DNA of 64,000 nt. Origin: Leptolyngbya sp. Heron Island J (GTDB lineage: Bacteria > Cyanobacteriota > Cyanobacteriia > Phormidesmidales > Phormidesmidaceae). The position numbers and the translations under genes are program-made. The first letter of the stretch is position 1. Each line of letters begins with the position of its first letter. The stretch spans positions 1-64,000 of the forward strand of contig NZ_AWNH01000057.1 of the NCBI RefSeq assembly GCF_000482245.1, written 5' to 3'. Under the pieces are notes generated by a model. That model was not told the DNA's origin. It did no database searches and saw only the letters and a list, made by a program, of their open reading frames with translations. This document shows positions 18,130-26,931 of the stretch, one piece after another.

Positions 18130-19038
18130 ATGGATAATCAAGACGTCAAATTAGCGGGTAAAGTCGCGAAATTTATCAATCGTTTTCCTGATGATTGGCA
18201 AAAATATCAAGATTGGTTGCGGGCGATTATGTCGTCTCGGTCCGTACTGCTAGAGCGTTACCCAGCCTGGCAAGCTACGATGATTTTTCGCTGGCGGCTG
18301 TTTTATTTTATGGTCTATGTTGCCAGTGGAATTTTCTGGAGTCGGTTACGGCGCTATGCCCATAAACAAGGGGCTTGGCGGACTGTCGATGGGGAAACAG
18401 TGGGCGAGCAGCCGGTTATCCGCGGGCAGTATCGCTACATTCTGCAGCGAGTAGCAACGCTTTTGGCCATGGTAGAGCTTACCCTGTGTGGCATTGCAGC
18501 CTTAACGGGGGTGATGCTGGCCTTTTATTATCAGCCAACGGCATTGGGGGCATACACATCGCTAAAGATGATTGTCAATAATGTGGCCAACGGTGCCCTA
18601 ATTCTCAGTCTGCATAATGTTGCTGGCGATGGTCTCATCGTCTTTGCCCTGATTCAAATTGTTGTCATGTTTTTGGGACGGGAGTTTTTACTATCCTGGT
18701 TTACGGCCTGGATTAGTGGCATTGGTTTGGCACTGACGGCGATGGCTCTAAGTTGGACAGCTGTGGTACTGGCCTGGGAGCAGACAGGATTTTGGCGATT
18801 GAAGATTGAGCTGAATATTTTGGGTTCGCTGCCATGGGTGGGGCCAACGCTCCGGGATATATTATCTGGCGGGAGTGGGATTAGTAGCTTTACCCTGCAG
18901 CATATGTATATGTTGCATAGCTATGTGCTTGCGATCGCAGCCATCTTGATCTCCATCACCCATCTCACCGCCCTCATCTTTCAAGAACAACAGTGGCAAT
19001 CTGCCGAGCGTTCCAACTGTGCAGCCAACCCAAAATAG
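18130..19038 (+). CDS. Cytochrome b6-like membrane protein with an incomplete heme-ligand set
   Basis: A 302-residue membrane protein with at least four spans laid out as in cytochrome b6: MLAFYYQPTALGAY corresponds to the b6 FYYxPT segment, SLHNVAGDGL to helix B, VLAWEQTGFWRLKI to LPWDQxGYWAVKI, WVGPTLRDILSGGSG to VGxxxxxLLRGGxS, and LQHMYMLHSYVL to helix D. In b6, two His in helix B (spaced H-x13-H) and two in helix D (H-x14-H) bind two hemes. Here helix D keeps both (His263, His278); helix B has His162 but Gln176 in place of the second. One heme site is thus intact and the other lost or changed. About 80 N-terminal residues are extra. The gene is coupled to padR. Role unknown; not the photosynthetic b6. 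Confidence 0.75.
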   Translation: MDNQDVKLAGKVAKFINRFPDDWQKYQDWLRAIMSSRSVLLERYPAWQATMIFRWRLFYFMVYVASGIFWSRLRRYAHKQGAWRTVDGETVGEQPVIRGQYRYILQRVATLLAMVELTLCGIAALTGVMLAFYYQPTALGAYTSLKMIVNNVANGALILSLHNVAGDGLIVFALIQIVVMFLGREFLLSWFTAWISGIGLALTAMALSWTAVVLAWEQTGFWRLKIELNILGSLPWVGPTLRDILSGGSGISSFTLQHMYMLHSYVLAIAAILISITHLTALIFQEQQWQSAERSNCAANPK

Positions 19039-19047
19039 CTAACTTTC

Positions 19048-21447
19048 CTAGGACTGAATGCGCATTTCTAGTCTTAGAGGATTTGTTAGGGTTTGTGGAC
19101 AATGCCATGTCAGCAACGCCTGCCGAATCTGAGCAACCACAGCCGAGTTTTGTGAGTCTGATGCCTGATCATCCAACATTACCCGTCTGACTCGTCCCCG
19201 CTGAATCACTAGCTCAAACACCAGCAATCCATCCTGAGGATCAACCAGCTGCAGACTTTGTAAATGTTGGGCAAGCTGTTGGAGATCGTCGTTGTCCAAC
19301 CCCTCTGCTTTGACAATCTGAATTTGCTGAGGCAGCTCCTGCGGTAAAACAGGTTCAGACCTGCTGGCAAAGGCCGTAGTTTCCATATCCGGCACGATCA
19401 GAGCTGCATCAAAGTCCTCCAGCGGCTCTATTTTTACCTGGGGAGGTGGGCTGGCCTGTTTCTTCGCAGGACTGCCTGGCATCGGCATGGAGGCTGTCGG
19501 GGCTGACGATGCCATGGATTTCAAGACTTGTCTGCGTGGCATCATCCTAGTGGATGGAGCGACTGCCCCAAACACGCCTGCATGGCTAACAGCATCTGGC
19601 ATCAGCACAGGCACATCCACAGAGACAGCGTTATGGGGCTGTTCTACACGGACATCATCGCTAACGGCAACAAACGCAGTATATTGCGAAAGCAGCTGAT
19701 AGGCTAAAGCCGTATCCGTAACAGCTTTGACTCCACGGGTGGTCTCACCGCTAACCATTTGGTTCATTAATTCCTTAATCCGCGCCCGTCCCCACAGTTG
19801 AGCGACAGCTGGATTGCCTGATGGTTCAAAACTCATAGCAAAGGATTGTTCAAAGGGCTGACCGTTAGCGGCAATGCCAGTGATTTGCAGCGTTCCTGGC
19901 TGATTGTCGGTCTTACGGCCAAACAAGATCAGGGGTTGTTCTGCAAATACATCCGGGGGAGCCATCGGGTAAAGAATTGGAGCTTCCCCTGGTCCTTGCC
20001 AATTGAGCGAGAGATTCCCCAAAACTGGATTATTGATTTGGCCAAAGAACTGATCAACAACCGTGTCAATCGGTTCATCATGACGAACGACATGGCTGAT
20101 GCCACGGCCACACTCAGCTACTCGATTGAGCAAAAAGCGATTAACCGAACTACCGGCCCCAAAGCTATGCAGTCGGGTCGATGGCCCTAGCGATCGCTGT
20201 ACTTCAGCAAAAATCTGGGGTTCATTACCAATGTAGCCATCGGTTAAGAGGACAATATTGCGAATGCGCTCTGGGTTGAACTGAGGGAGATTCAGTACTG
20301 TTTTGAGACCACGTAACATTTCAGTGCCACCCCCGGCATGCAAACGGTTGATGTAGTTCAGGGCCTGTTTGCAATTACGGGGAGTATTCTCTAGGGAGAC
20401 TTTTGCCAGCTGCTGGGTGGTATTGGCAAAGTTGACAATGTTAAAGGTGTCCTGGGGGTGCAGCCCTTGAATAAAGCGCCGCATCAATGCCTGACACTGA
20501 GCTAACGGTGCCCCTGATTGGGAGCCAGAGGTATCGATCAAAAACACCATATCCTTTGGGATATATTGCTGGGTGTCGTAGCTGATGGCCGGAATCAAAT
20601 AAACTGCAAAATGGCCACCGCGCTGATCTGACTGAGTTAAGAGAGATGTTTGGGTGGTATCGCCAGCAACCTGATAGCGCAGGACTAGGTCTTTATTGGG
20701 CAATGTATCCCTGGGAGCCAGGGTAATACGAGTGAGTGCATCCTGGGTATCCACGCTGATTTGATGGGATGGGGATTGCAGGTTTGAGATCTCAACGCCT
20801 GTCTCAAGGTCTACGGTTACCTGAATATCATGGCCAGACCGCATGCCCGCTGGCAAAATTGGCCCATTGAGACGACTGGCATCCGGTACCAGGTCTGTGT
20901 CTTGGTTCAAGGGCATGGGCTCAGGTGCCGCTCCTGAGGGCGTGGCAGGCTCAGCAATGGGGTGGCCTGGGATGTAGCGTGGCCCCACCACCATGGGAAA
21001 GACAAATTCATATGCCCCTTGCTTATAGGCCAGCTGGTCACTGTAGCTGATTGTGACCTCAATCTGCTCCCCTGGTGGAATATTAGCCAGGGACTGGGTG
21101 AAAATATTGGCCCGTTCTTGCTCTAACAGTCCGGCAGTTTTGCCAGCTTTTTTGGCTTGGTCATAAATGGTCTGGGCCTCTTCACGCTTCTCAATACGGC
21201 CTTGGATGGTGCGATCAGCAAAGCGAATCGTCATGGTGTCGACAGCTGCTTCATCTGGCAACGGAAAGACGTAGGTTGCTTCTAGAGCAGTAGTAAACGG
21301 ATTTTCAAAGCTGTGGGTAACGTTTACACGGGAAATGTTGCCGCTAACCTGGGCCTTGACAGTTGTATGTTTAAGCGGAAACGCCAGTGGTTGTTCAGCG
21401 TCATCTATATATAAGCCAGTGGTTTTAGGAGCTAGGGTTTGTACCAT
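19048..21447 (-). CDS. VIT and von Willebrand A domain protein
   Basis: Residues about 10-140 form a VIT domain (VSGNISRVNVTHSFENPFTT, EATYVFPLPDEAAVDTMTIR, YDQAKKAGKTAGLLEQERAN). A VWA domain follows at about 300-480 with the metal-binding MIDAS motif DTSGS in MVFLIDTSGSQSG and TDGYIGNE later. A disordered Pro/Ser/Met-rich linker (about 640-700) leads to a C-terminal domain (QDGLLVFELVIQRGRVRRVML, HCPQTLTNPLRLEMRIQS) resembling TonB/AgmX-type C-termini. There is no clear signal peptide. VIT-VWA proteins of bacteria are poorly characterised and are thought to mediate metal-dependent protein contacts. A good AGGAGG-like site precedes the ATG. Divergent from the NB-ARC gene across 221 bp. Confidence 0.9.
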   Translation of the reverse strand: MVQTLAPKTTGLYIDDAEQPLAFPLKHTTVKAQVSGNISRVNVTHSFENPFTTALEATYVFPLPDEAAVDTMTIRFADRTIQGRIEKREEAQTIYDQAKKAGKTAGLLEQERANIFTQSLANIPPGEQIEVTISYSDQLAYKQGAYEFVFPMVVGPRYIPGHPIAEPATPSGAAPEPMPLNQDTDLVPDASRLNGPILPAGMRSGHDIQVTVDLETGVEISNLQSPSHQISVDTQDALTRITLAPRDTLPNKDLVLRYQVAGDTTQTSLLTQSDQRGGHFAVYLIPAISYDTQQYIPKDMVFLIDTSGSQSGAPLAQCQALMRRFIQGLHPQDTFNIVNFANTTQQLAKVSLENTPRNCKQALNYINRLHAGGGTEMLRGLKTVLNLPQFNPERIRNIVLLTDGYIGNEPQIFAEVQRSLGPSTRLHSFGAGSSVNRFLLNRVAECGRGISHVVRHDEPIDTVVDQFFGQINNPVLGNLSLNWQGPGEAPILYPMAPPDVFAEQPLILFGRKTDNQPGTLQITGIAANGQPFEQSFAMSFEPSGNPAVAQLWGRARIKELMNQMVSGETTRGVKAVTDTALAYQLLSQYTAFVAVSDDVRVEQPHNAVSVDVPVLMPDAVSHAGVFGAVAPSTRMMPRRQVLKSMASSAPTASMPMPGSPAKKQASPPPQVKIEPLEDFDAALIVPDMETTAFASRSEPVLPQELPQQIQIVKAEGLDNDDLQQLAQHLQSLQLVDPQDGLLVFELVIQRGRVRRVMLDDQASDSQNSAVVAQIRQALLTWHCPQTLTNPLRLEMRIQS

Positions 21448-21668
21448 GGTGAGACCTCCAGGAGGTGAACTGACTTAAGATTAAGCGGGCCAGTTAGCAA
21501 AACGTGCTCAGTTTTGGGCTCAGTCAATTGACTCAGTAGTGAACATCTACCCAGGGAATCCTTACGTACTATGGACAACAGGCTGGGCCAAAAACACTAC
21601 TGTAGGAGCATCCCTCGTGGATGCCCATCGCACCGGTACCCAGTCCAGGATAAGTTAGGAAATCAGTC

Positions 21669-23144
21669 ATGGGGAATTCCGTCAGGGCATCGGAGCAGGG
21701 GTTAGCGATCGCAAACCAGGCTCGCCAGCGCCGTGGCTGGACCAAAACCAGCACCGCCCGCTGGTGGCAAGATGCCCACACCTCCAGAGCTACCCTACGA
21801 CGCTTCTGGCGCGGTGAGCGCATTCAGCAAGACGCCTTTATCGCCATCTGTCAGGCCGTTGGTCTTGATGATTGGCAAACCATTGCTGAGCTATCTCCTC
21901 AGGCTGTTCCAGCACCGACAGCAGACTCCCGGATCGATTGGGGCGAGGCCCCTGATATCGAACAGTTTTATGGACGAGAACAAGAACTCCAACAGCTGCA
22001 GCATTGGGTGTTAGTCAGCGGCACTAAGCTAATCAATATTAGTGGTCTGGGGGGCAGCGGTAAAACAACCCTGGCCCTGGCCCTGGCAGAACAACTACAG
22101 CCAGAGATTACAGGTATCATCTGGCGTTCGCTCAACACAGCAGCATCCCTTGAGGCGCTATTGACCGACCTTCTGGATGCTCCCATAGAAACCGTCGATC
22201 AAGGAGTACGACAGCTGCTTAAAACCATGCAAAAGCGCTGGTTGATTATCTTAGATGATTTAGACATAGGGCCGTCTAACGTCTATTTAGATATGCTCTA
22301 TCGCCTGACCCGTTCTCGTCATCACAGCTGTTTACTGATTATTAGTCGTCAGCCTTTACCATCGCAGTTTCAAACCTTAAACCAAACGCAGCATCTGTCG
22401 CTCTCGGGGCTATCTGCAGCGGCGGGGGCAGCACTGTTACGCGCCTGCCAATGTCAGGGACCTACCCATCAGCTCAAATCCTTAGCCCGGATGTATAGCT
22501 ATAATCCCCTGGCCCTCAAGCTAGTTGCAGCCACCATTCAAACTGTTTTTGGGGGGCAACTAGCCTCTTTTTTAGCCCAAGAAACCGTCATTCTGCCAGA
22601 ACCCATCCGTCTGCTTTTAGCCCAACAATTTAAAGCACTGAGTCCACTGGAAAAAAGCCTGCTTTTTTGGCTAGCCATCTGGCAGGAACCCACTGCACTG
22701 AGTCGGCTCCAGACCCATCTGCTCAACCCTAACCCAGCAGCAGTAATTACAGCTCTTTCGGCGCTGATGCAGCGCGCCCTCATCACCCAGCATTTTCTTA
22801 CGGACGAACCATCCTTTGGACTGCAGCCCATGGTGATGGCTTTTGTCAGGGATCAATTCGTAGAGGCGATTATCCAGGAGCTGATACTAGCCCAGGCCCA
22901 GCCAACGCTTCAGCATTTTCAGCTGTTGCAGACCCACTGTCTGTTACGACCTGGCACGGATGATATTTTGTGCGATCGCATGCTGACAGCATTGCAAACA
23001 GCCTATCGCCAACAAGTATCTCAGCCATTATCGAACTATATCGATACTTGGCTCGCTCTAGCCAAAGACCATTATCCAAACGACGGCTATCTCAGGTTTA
23101 ATCTGACTCTATTAAAAACGATGCTCCCTAACGGTGACGATTAG
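21669..23144 (+). CDS. Short NB-ARC (STAND) ATPase with N-terminal helix-turn-helix-like domain
   Basis: Residues 8-75 form a small helical domain (GLAIANQARQRRGWTKTSTA, TLRRFWRGERIQQDAFIAI) often seen at the N-terminus of cyanobacterial NB-ARC proteins. Next comes YGREQELQQLQHW and the P-loop GLGGSGKTT (126-134), then RWLIILDDL as Walker B and NPLALKLVA as the GxP-like motif of NB-ARC. The C-terminal 200 residues are helical, with winged-helix features (LSPLEKSLLFWLAIWQEPT). STAND ATPases are switches; most cyanobacterial ones end in WD40 or TPR sensor repeats. This one stops at 491 residues with none, so its sensor or effector must be in trans or absent. Role unknown; immunity or signalling are possibilities. 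Confidence 0.87.
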   Translation: MGNSVRASEQGLAIANQARQRRGWTKTSTARWWQDAHTSRATLRRFWRGERIQQDAFIAICQAVGLDDWQTIAELSPQAVPAPTADSRIDWGEAPDIEQFYGREQELQQLQHWVLVSGTKLINISGLGGSGKTTLALALAEQLQPEITGIIWRSLNTAASLEALLTDLLDAPIETVDQGVRQLLKTMQKRWLIILDDLDIGPSNVYLDMLYRLTRSRHHSCLLIISRQPLPSQFQTLNQTQHLSLSGLSAAAGAALLRACQCQGPTHQLKSLARMYSYNPLALKLVAATIQTVFGGQLASFLAQETVILPEPIRLLLAQQFKALSPLEKSLLFWLAIWQEPTALSRLQTHLLNPNPAAVITALSALMQRALITQHFLTDEPSFGLQPMVMAFVRDQFVEAIIQELILAQAQPTLQHFQLLQTHCLLRPGTDDILCDRMLTALQTAYRQQVSQPLSNYIDTWLALAKDHYPNDGYLRFNLTLLKTMLPNGDD

Positions 23145-24023
23145 AGCGATACCTTTCCACAGGAGCCCTGGGTTCAGCTCCGTCTTCACTGTGACAAAGC
23201 GATAAAACCTTAAAGAGCTGCCAAGTACTATCGACCAGTTTTCAAGCCTGGCAACGACTCATCAGGATAACCTAGTGAAATCTAAGAAAGATCTTAGAAA
23301 AAACCTGGGAACCTTAAAATGATGACAGAGTTTTCATCTTTGACCCTTCCTAAAAAGAAGTGTATTAGCTGATAATCGCGTAATAGGCTCAGTAAATGCA
23401 CTGAATCTTTGCTGTTGCTGATTTATTAAGGATGAATCAATCTGAAAGCAGGGCAATTAGCCCAAACTTTACAGATGAAATCATATCGAGCATCAGCAAC
23501 AACGAATTTTTCAGTAGGTGCTTAGGCAGCTTCAGATGTTCAAAGGGGGGAATTAGACAGTACGCTTTAACTTGAGATTGCATAAATCATCCAGGTAAAT
23601 CCAGGCATCATTGTCTCCATGGTTACCTGGAAACGTTCTTTTTTGACAATACTTTTTCTCAAGTTTCAAAATAACAAGCATACTACCTACAGTATCAGAT
23701 AAAACAATTCTTTAATTCCCACTATGTTAAAAAGAGAAAGTACTTTGGGTGCTTATCAACAACAATACTGGCCCCAATGTTGTTGGTTGATACTTCAGTT
23801 ATTGAGATTGTGTGAGGGATGCTTTAAAGGGAGATTCAATCCGGACCAGCTGCCCTCAATGGACATATTTGAACTGGCCTAACTGGATATAATCTGTTCT
23901 CCTTAACCTTTGGGAGAATACTTTTAGGCTTTCCAAAAAAATGGGGAGCTCTAGAGATCCGCCAGTGTTTAGATACCGACAATCGTTCAGGCCAAAACAC
24001 TTATAAGCTTTTGAACTGGTCTC
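23145..24023. other. Gene-free region of 879 bp
   Basis: No credible gene is seen on either strand. It carries one copy of the dispersed palindrome (23411-23503) and a second hairpin, CCAGGTAA (23591-23598) with TTACCTGG (23623-23630), followed after a few bases by TTCTTTTTTG, which looks like a plus-strand terminator. A small RNA is possible. Confidence 0.6.
23411..23503. repeat. Dispersed ~90-bp imperfect palindrome, copy 1
   Basis: Outer arms GTTGCTGAT (23414-23422) and ATCAGCAAC (23492-23500) are perfect inverted repeats. The inside contains TCTGAAAGCAGGGCAATTAG and CCCA, then ACTTTACAGATGAAA, almost identical to the copy at 34943-35033. GGC-AATTA-GCC forms an inner hairpin within CTGAAAG/CTTTACAG. 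The two copies lie 11.5 kb apart, both between genes. Confidence 0.8.
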
Positions 24024-24959
24024 ATGACTAAGAAAATTTTAATAATAGAAGACAATAGCTCTGTCTGTAATCTGTTGCAGAACTGTCTAACACAGAATGG
24101 ATATGAGATTGCTTTTGCCACCGAAGGTGGAGACGAAGGGATTTTATTGGCGGTTACTGAGTCGCCAGATCTGATTTTAGTAGATACGGACTTGCCAGTG
24201 ATCGATGGTTGGCAAGTGATTAGAATTCTCAAAGCATCTACAGTGACTCAGAACATACCGGTTATTGCCCTCACGGCACCGGCTACAGATGCAGATTGGA
24301 ATAGAGTCCTGGAGTCTGGCTGTAATGCCTGCGAACTAAAACCAATTGATCCTAAGGGGATTTTAGGGAAAATCAAAGCCCTCACAGAACCCATTGCTGT
24401 TGATCGAGGAGCTGATGTTTCAACAGTATCAACTGAGCCAGATCCCATACTTTTCCCAAAATACCAGCTCTCCTATAAAGCGGCATCACACATGCTGAGG
24501 AGATCATCAGCATTGATGACGACCGCTACCGAATCCCAGGAGGCCAGAGTGGTTTACGTTGACGATAGTCCGTTGGATAGCCAGACCATGGCGGCGATAG
24601 TTGAAGGTGCAGGCTATGGCTATAACAACATTAGCGAACCACTCAAGGCACTGCCGTTACTTTTAGAAATCAAACCTCAGCTAATTTTTCTAGACCTGGT
24701 GATGCCCGATACTAACGGCTATGAAATGTGTGCCCAGATTCGACGGACCTCAGTTTTTCGATCCACCCCGATTATCATTGTTACCAACAATGACGGCATC
24801 ATTGACCGAGTTAGGACCAGATTTGTAGGTGCCTCCGGCTTCTTTAGTAAGCCTGTCAAAGAGGAAAGAGTTGTTAAGTTGCTCAACAAGTACTTACATC
24901 CAGCCCCGGTTAGTTTGATGGAAAACCTATACCAGCGCAGTATTTTGCCTTTTGTCTGA
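24024..24959 (+). CDS. Response regulator with two receiver domains
   Basis: Two complete receiver domains sit in one 311-residue protein. The first (about 4-120) has the acidic pair ED9-10, phospho-acceptor Asp54 (ILVDTDLP) and Lys106 (CELKPI). The second (about 176-295) has DD180-181, Asp224 (IFLDLVMPD) and the Lys of FFSKPV, and resembles the C-terminal receiver of PatA-type proteins. A 50-residue linker joins them. There is no output domain, so it acts in a relay, for example between a kinase and another regulator. It stands alone on the plus strand about 2-9 kb from chemosensory cluster A, which is rich in potential donors; that partnership is inferred. Confidence 0.9.
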   Translation: MTKKILIIEDNSSVCNLLQNCLTQNGYEIAFATEGGDEGILLAVTESPDLILVDTDLPVIDGWQVIRILKASTVTQNIPVIALTAPATDADWNRVLESGCNACELKPIDPKGILGKIKALTEPIAVDRGADVSTVSTEPDPILFPKYQLSYKAASHMLRRSSALMTTATESQEARVVYVDDSPLDSQTMAAIVEGAGYGYNNISEPLKALPLLLEIKPQLIFLDLVMPDTNGYEMCAQIRRTSVFRSTPIIIVTNNDGIIDRVRTRFVGASGFFSKPVKEERVVKLLNKYLHPAPVSLMENLYQRSILPFV

Positions 24960-25013
24960 TCGGTCGCAACAGCCGGTGTAACATTAAATCAATCATTAAG
25001 ATGATATTGTTGG

Positions 25014-26015
25014 CTAGATATTGAAGCGACGGGTAATGCGATCGCAATAATTAAGCATCCTGGCCCGTCCATAGCTCCGCTGATGTTGCCACTGAGTCCC
25101 CTCGCACCAAGCCTGATAAGCAGGAATCACCACATCACACAAAAACTGTTGCCATCGTTGTGTAATTACCTCTGGAGCATAGTGAATCGACCGAATTTGA
25201 CCTCTTTTAATCAGCCTAGCCCGAAACACACGATCCTGCTGAAGCTGCTCTAGATGGGTCAGCAACTCTGCTGTAGAGTTCGCTTCTAAATAATCCAGGT
25301 TGACATTACCTTCAGCGCGATAGGCCAGCTCTCGACCGAGTATAGCTGGCACCCCAGCTAGCCAAGCATTATAAAGTTTAGTAGCTGGTTTACTACGATA
25401 GCCGGGACGTCGCAAATTAAACTGACGTACAGCAACAACAGCATCAATGTGTTGATAATTATGCCAACGCGTGTCAATAGTTTGGTAACTATCCCAACGA
25501 TTAGTATTGACCACAGGCAGCCACCGCAAGCCCATCTGCTGTAGCTGGTTCTCCCAGGCCGGTGTCATCAGCTCATCAGCCAAGCTGTTGCGATGTCCTA
25601 GAAACGCGACAGTTTCAAACCGCTGCTCAGGTAAACGAGGCCGTAGTCCCGGTTGAGGCCAGTGGGGTATAAAGTGACAGCCCAGCCACCTGGACGCTTC
25701 ACAGGGATTTTGTACCACATGGAGCTGTGCCTGAGCACATAGGGGCGCTTCTGCTTTTAAGCAAATTAGCAATCGCCTAGGACCTGGTTGAATATCTGCT
25801 CCACGAGTAGCGTTGGCATGAAACAGAACAATACCTGCTTCGGGCAGTTGGTCAATTAGCCGACAGGCAAACCCCGCTTCCTGCAGCCTTAGATATGTTT
25901 GTACAGTCCAAGTATAAATCCCGAGTCCAAAACCAGACCAGTTTTCATTGCTAGAGGCTGGTAATCGACTAGGCCAGAAAGTTGTTGGAATATAAAAGTA
26001 AACGTCTGCAGGCAA
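25014..26015 (-). CDS. Glycosyltransferase-like protein (GT-B type C-terminus)
   Basis: The C-terminal half contains SKPATKLYNAWLAGVPAILG followed by RELAYRAEGN, the nucleotide-sugar binding type of segment found in GT-B glycosyltransferases, and LEANSTAELLTHLEQL, the usual follow-up. The N-terminal half has GFGLGIYTWTVQTYLRLQEAG, a typical acceptor-side entry. There is no signal peptide. The start is a TTG at 26015, since the frame is closed by a stop just upstream and no ATG occurs near the N-terminus. A role in extracellular polysaccharide is plausible because a pyruvyltransferase-like gene lies on the other side of chemosensory cluster A. Confidence 0.7.
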   Translation of the reverse strand: MPADVYFYIPTTFWPSRLPASSNENWSGFGLGIYTWTVQTYLRLQEAGFACRLIDQLPEAGIVLFHANATRGADIQPGPRRLLICLKAEAPLCAQAQLHVVQNPCEASRWLGCHFIPHWPQPGLRPRLPEQRFETVAFLGHRNSLADELMTPAWENQLQQMGLRWLPVVNTNRWDSYQTIDTRWHNYQHIDAVVAVRQFNLRRPGYRSKPATKLYNAWLAGVPAILGRELAYRAEGNVNLDYLEANSTAELLTHLEQLQQDRVFRARLIKRGQIRSIHYAPEVITQRWQQFLCDVVIPAYQAWCEGTQWQHQRSYGRARMLNYCDRITRRFNI

Positions 26016-26222
26016 AAAAATTCAACCCTACTAAAGGGGATTTAAACAGCTCACACTGATTTTAGTGGAGATACCTGGATTTTAATCTGATGATGCGCTG
26101 TCATTATTATTTCTTTAGCTTCCACAGATCAATACCAGAGACGCTTTTGGGCATCTTAGCTTGTCAAGCGTGTTTGTTTTGTGTGACAACGCTGCTGTTT
26201 TTACTGAGGTTGTTGGTCCAAT

Positions 26223-26600
26223 ATGGATAACATTAAAGAGTCTATTCAAAGTTCTCTGTCTATTGATGGTACTATTGGTGCCGCTCTCGGAGATTGGTCT
26301 ACAGGATTTTCCCTAGGCCAGGTTAGTAAAGATGAAAACGCTTTCTCTACCCTGAAGTTGGAGCAAGCAATTGCTCTCAACTCTGAAGTAATTAAAGCTA
26401 AAAATAGAGCCCGTGAGGGCCTAGGAATAACATCTCCTATTGAAGACATACTCATCACTTTACAGGATCAGTATCATTTAATCCGTATTTGTGAAACCCT
26501 TGAAGGTGTTTTCTTCTATATGGTGATGGAACGAGAAAAATCCAATTTAGGTCTCGCTCGTCTCAAACTACGTCAAATTGAGCAGAGCCTGAAAGTGTAG
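26223..26600 (+). CDS. Small protein, Roadblock/LC7-like pattern
   Basis: The 125 residues show the alternating pattern of Roadblock/LC7 folds: SLSIDGTIGAALGDWSTGFS, a helix LEQAIALNSEVIKAKNRARE, two strands (DILITLQDQYHLIRIC, GVFFYMVMER) and a final helix LARLKLRQIEQSL. Proteins of this fold regulate small GTPases or serve as scaffolds in polarity and motility; the assignment here is from pattern only. It converges on chemosensory cluster A, 331 bp from the receiver gene, and may have a role in the same behaviour. Confidence 0.6.
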   Translation: MDNIKESIQSSLSIDGTIGAALGDWSTGFSLGQVSKDENAFSTLKLEQAIALNSEVIKAKNRAREGLGITSPIEDILITLQDQYHLIRICETLEGVFFYMVMEREKSNLGLARLKLRQIEQSLKV

Positions 26601-26931
26601 CACTCACAATCGGCTGGATTGGTGGCAAATTAGCTTAGATTTTATCCATGTTCAGAACGGTCATTGATCCTTTTGAACACGGATATTTTTTTTAACTGAA
26701 ACTTTTTACGTCATCAGACGTTGACTGGTTATTTCAACTTTTCACCGCTATCACCAGACTATCAATAGCGATACGTTCAAATCTATCATAGGAACTGTAT
26801 TGCTATATGTTCTCCATATATAGAGTTCACTCCCGGCATTCTCAAAAGTGAGTAACCAGGAGTGAACTAAAAGACAAACTATGGGGAGCAGCAAAGCAGG
26901 GCATTTAGAACATCCCTGCCCCGCTACAAGG
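26601..26931. terminator. Convergent intergenic region with two hairpins
   Basis: AGTTCACTCC (26824-26833) pairs perfectly with GGAGTGAACT (26859-26868), with CTCA/TGAG pairing again inside. A second hairpin GCAGGG/CCCTGC spans 26896-26919, just beyond the stop of the receiver gene on the minus strand. Neither has a strong T-run. Together they separate the two convergent genes. Confidence 0.55.

Noticed and set aside
19846-20190. Antisense frame inside the VIT/VWA gene
   Set aside because: Opposite to well conserved VWA sequence; no independent support.
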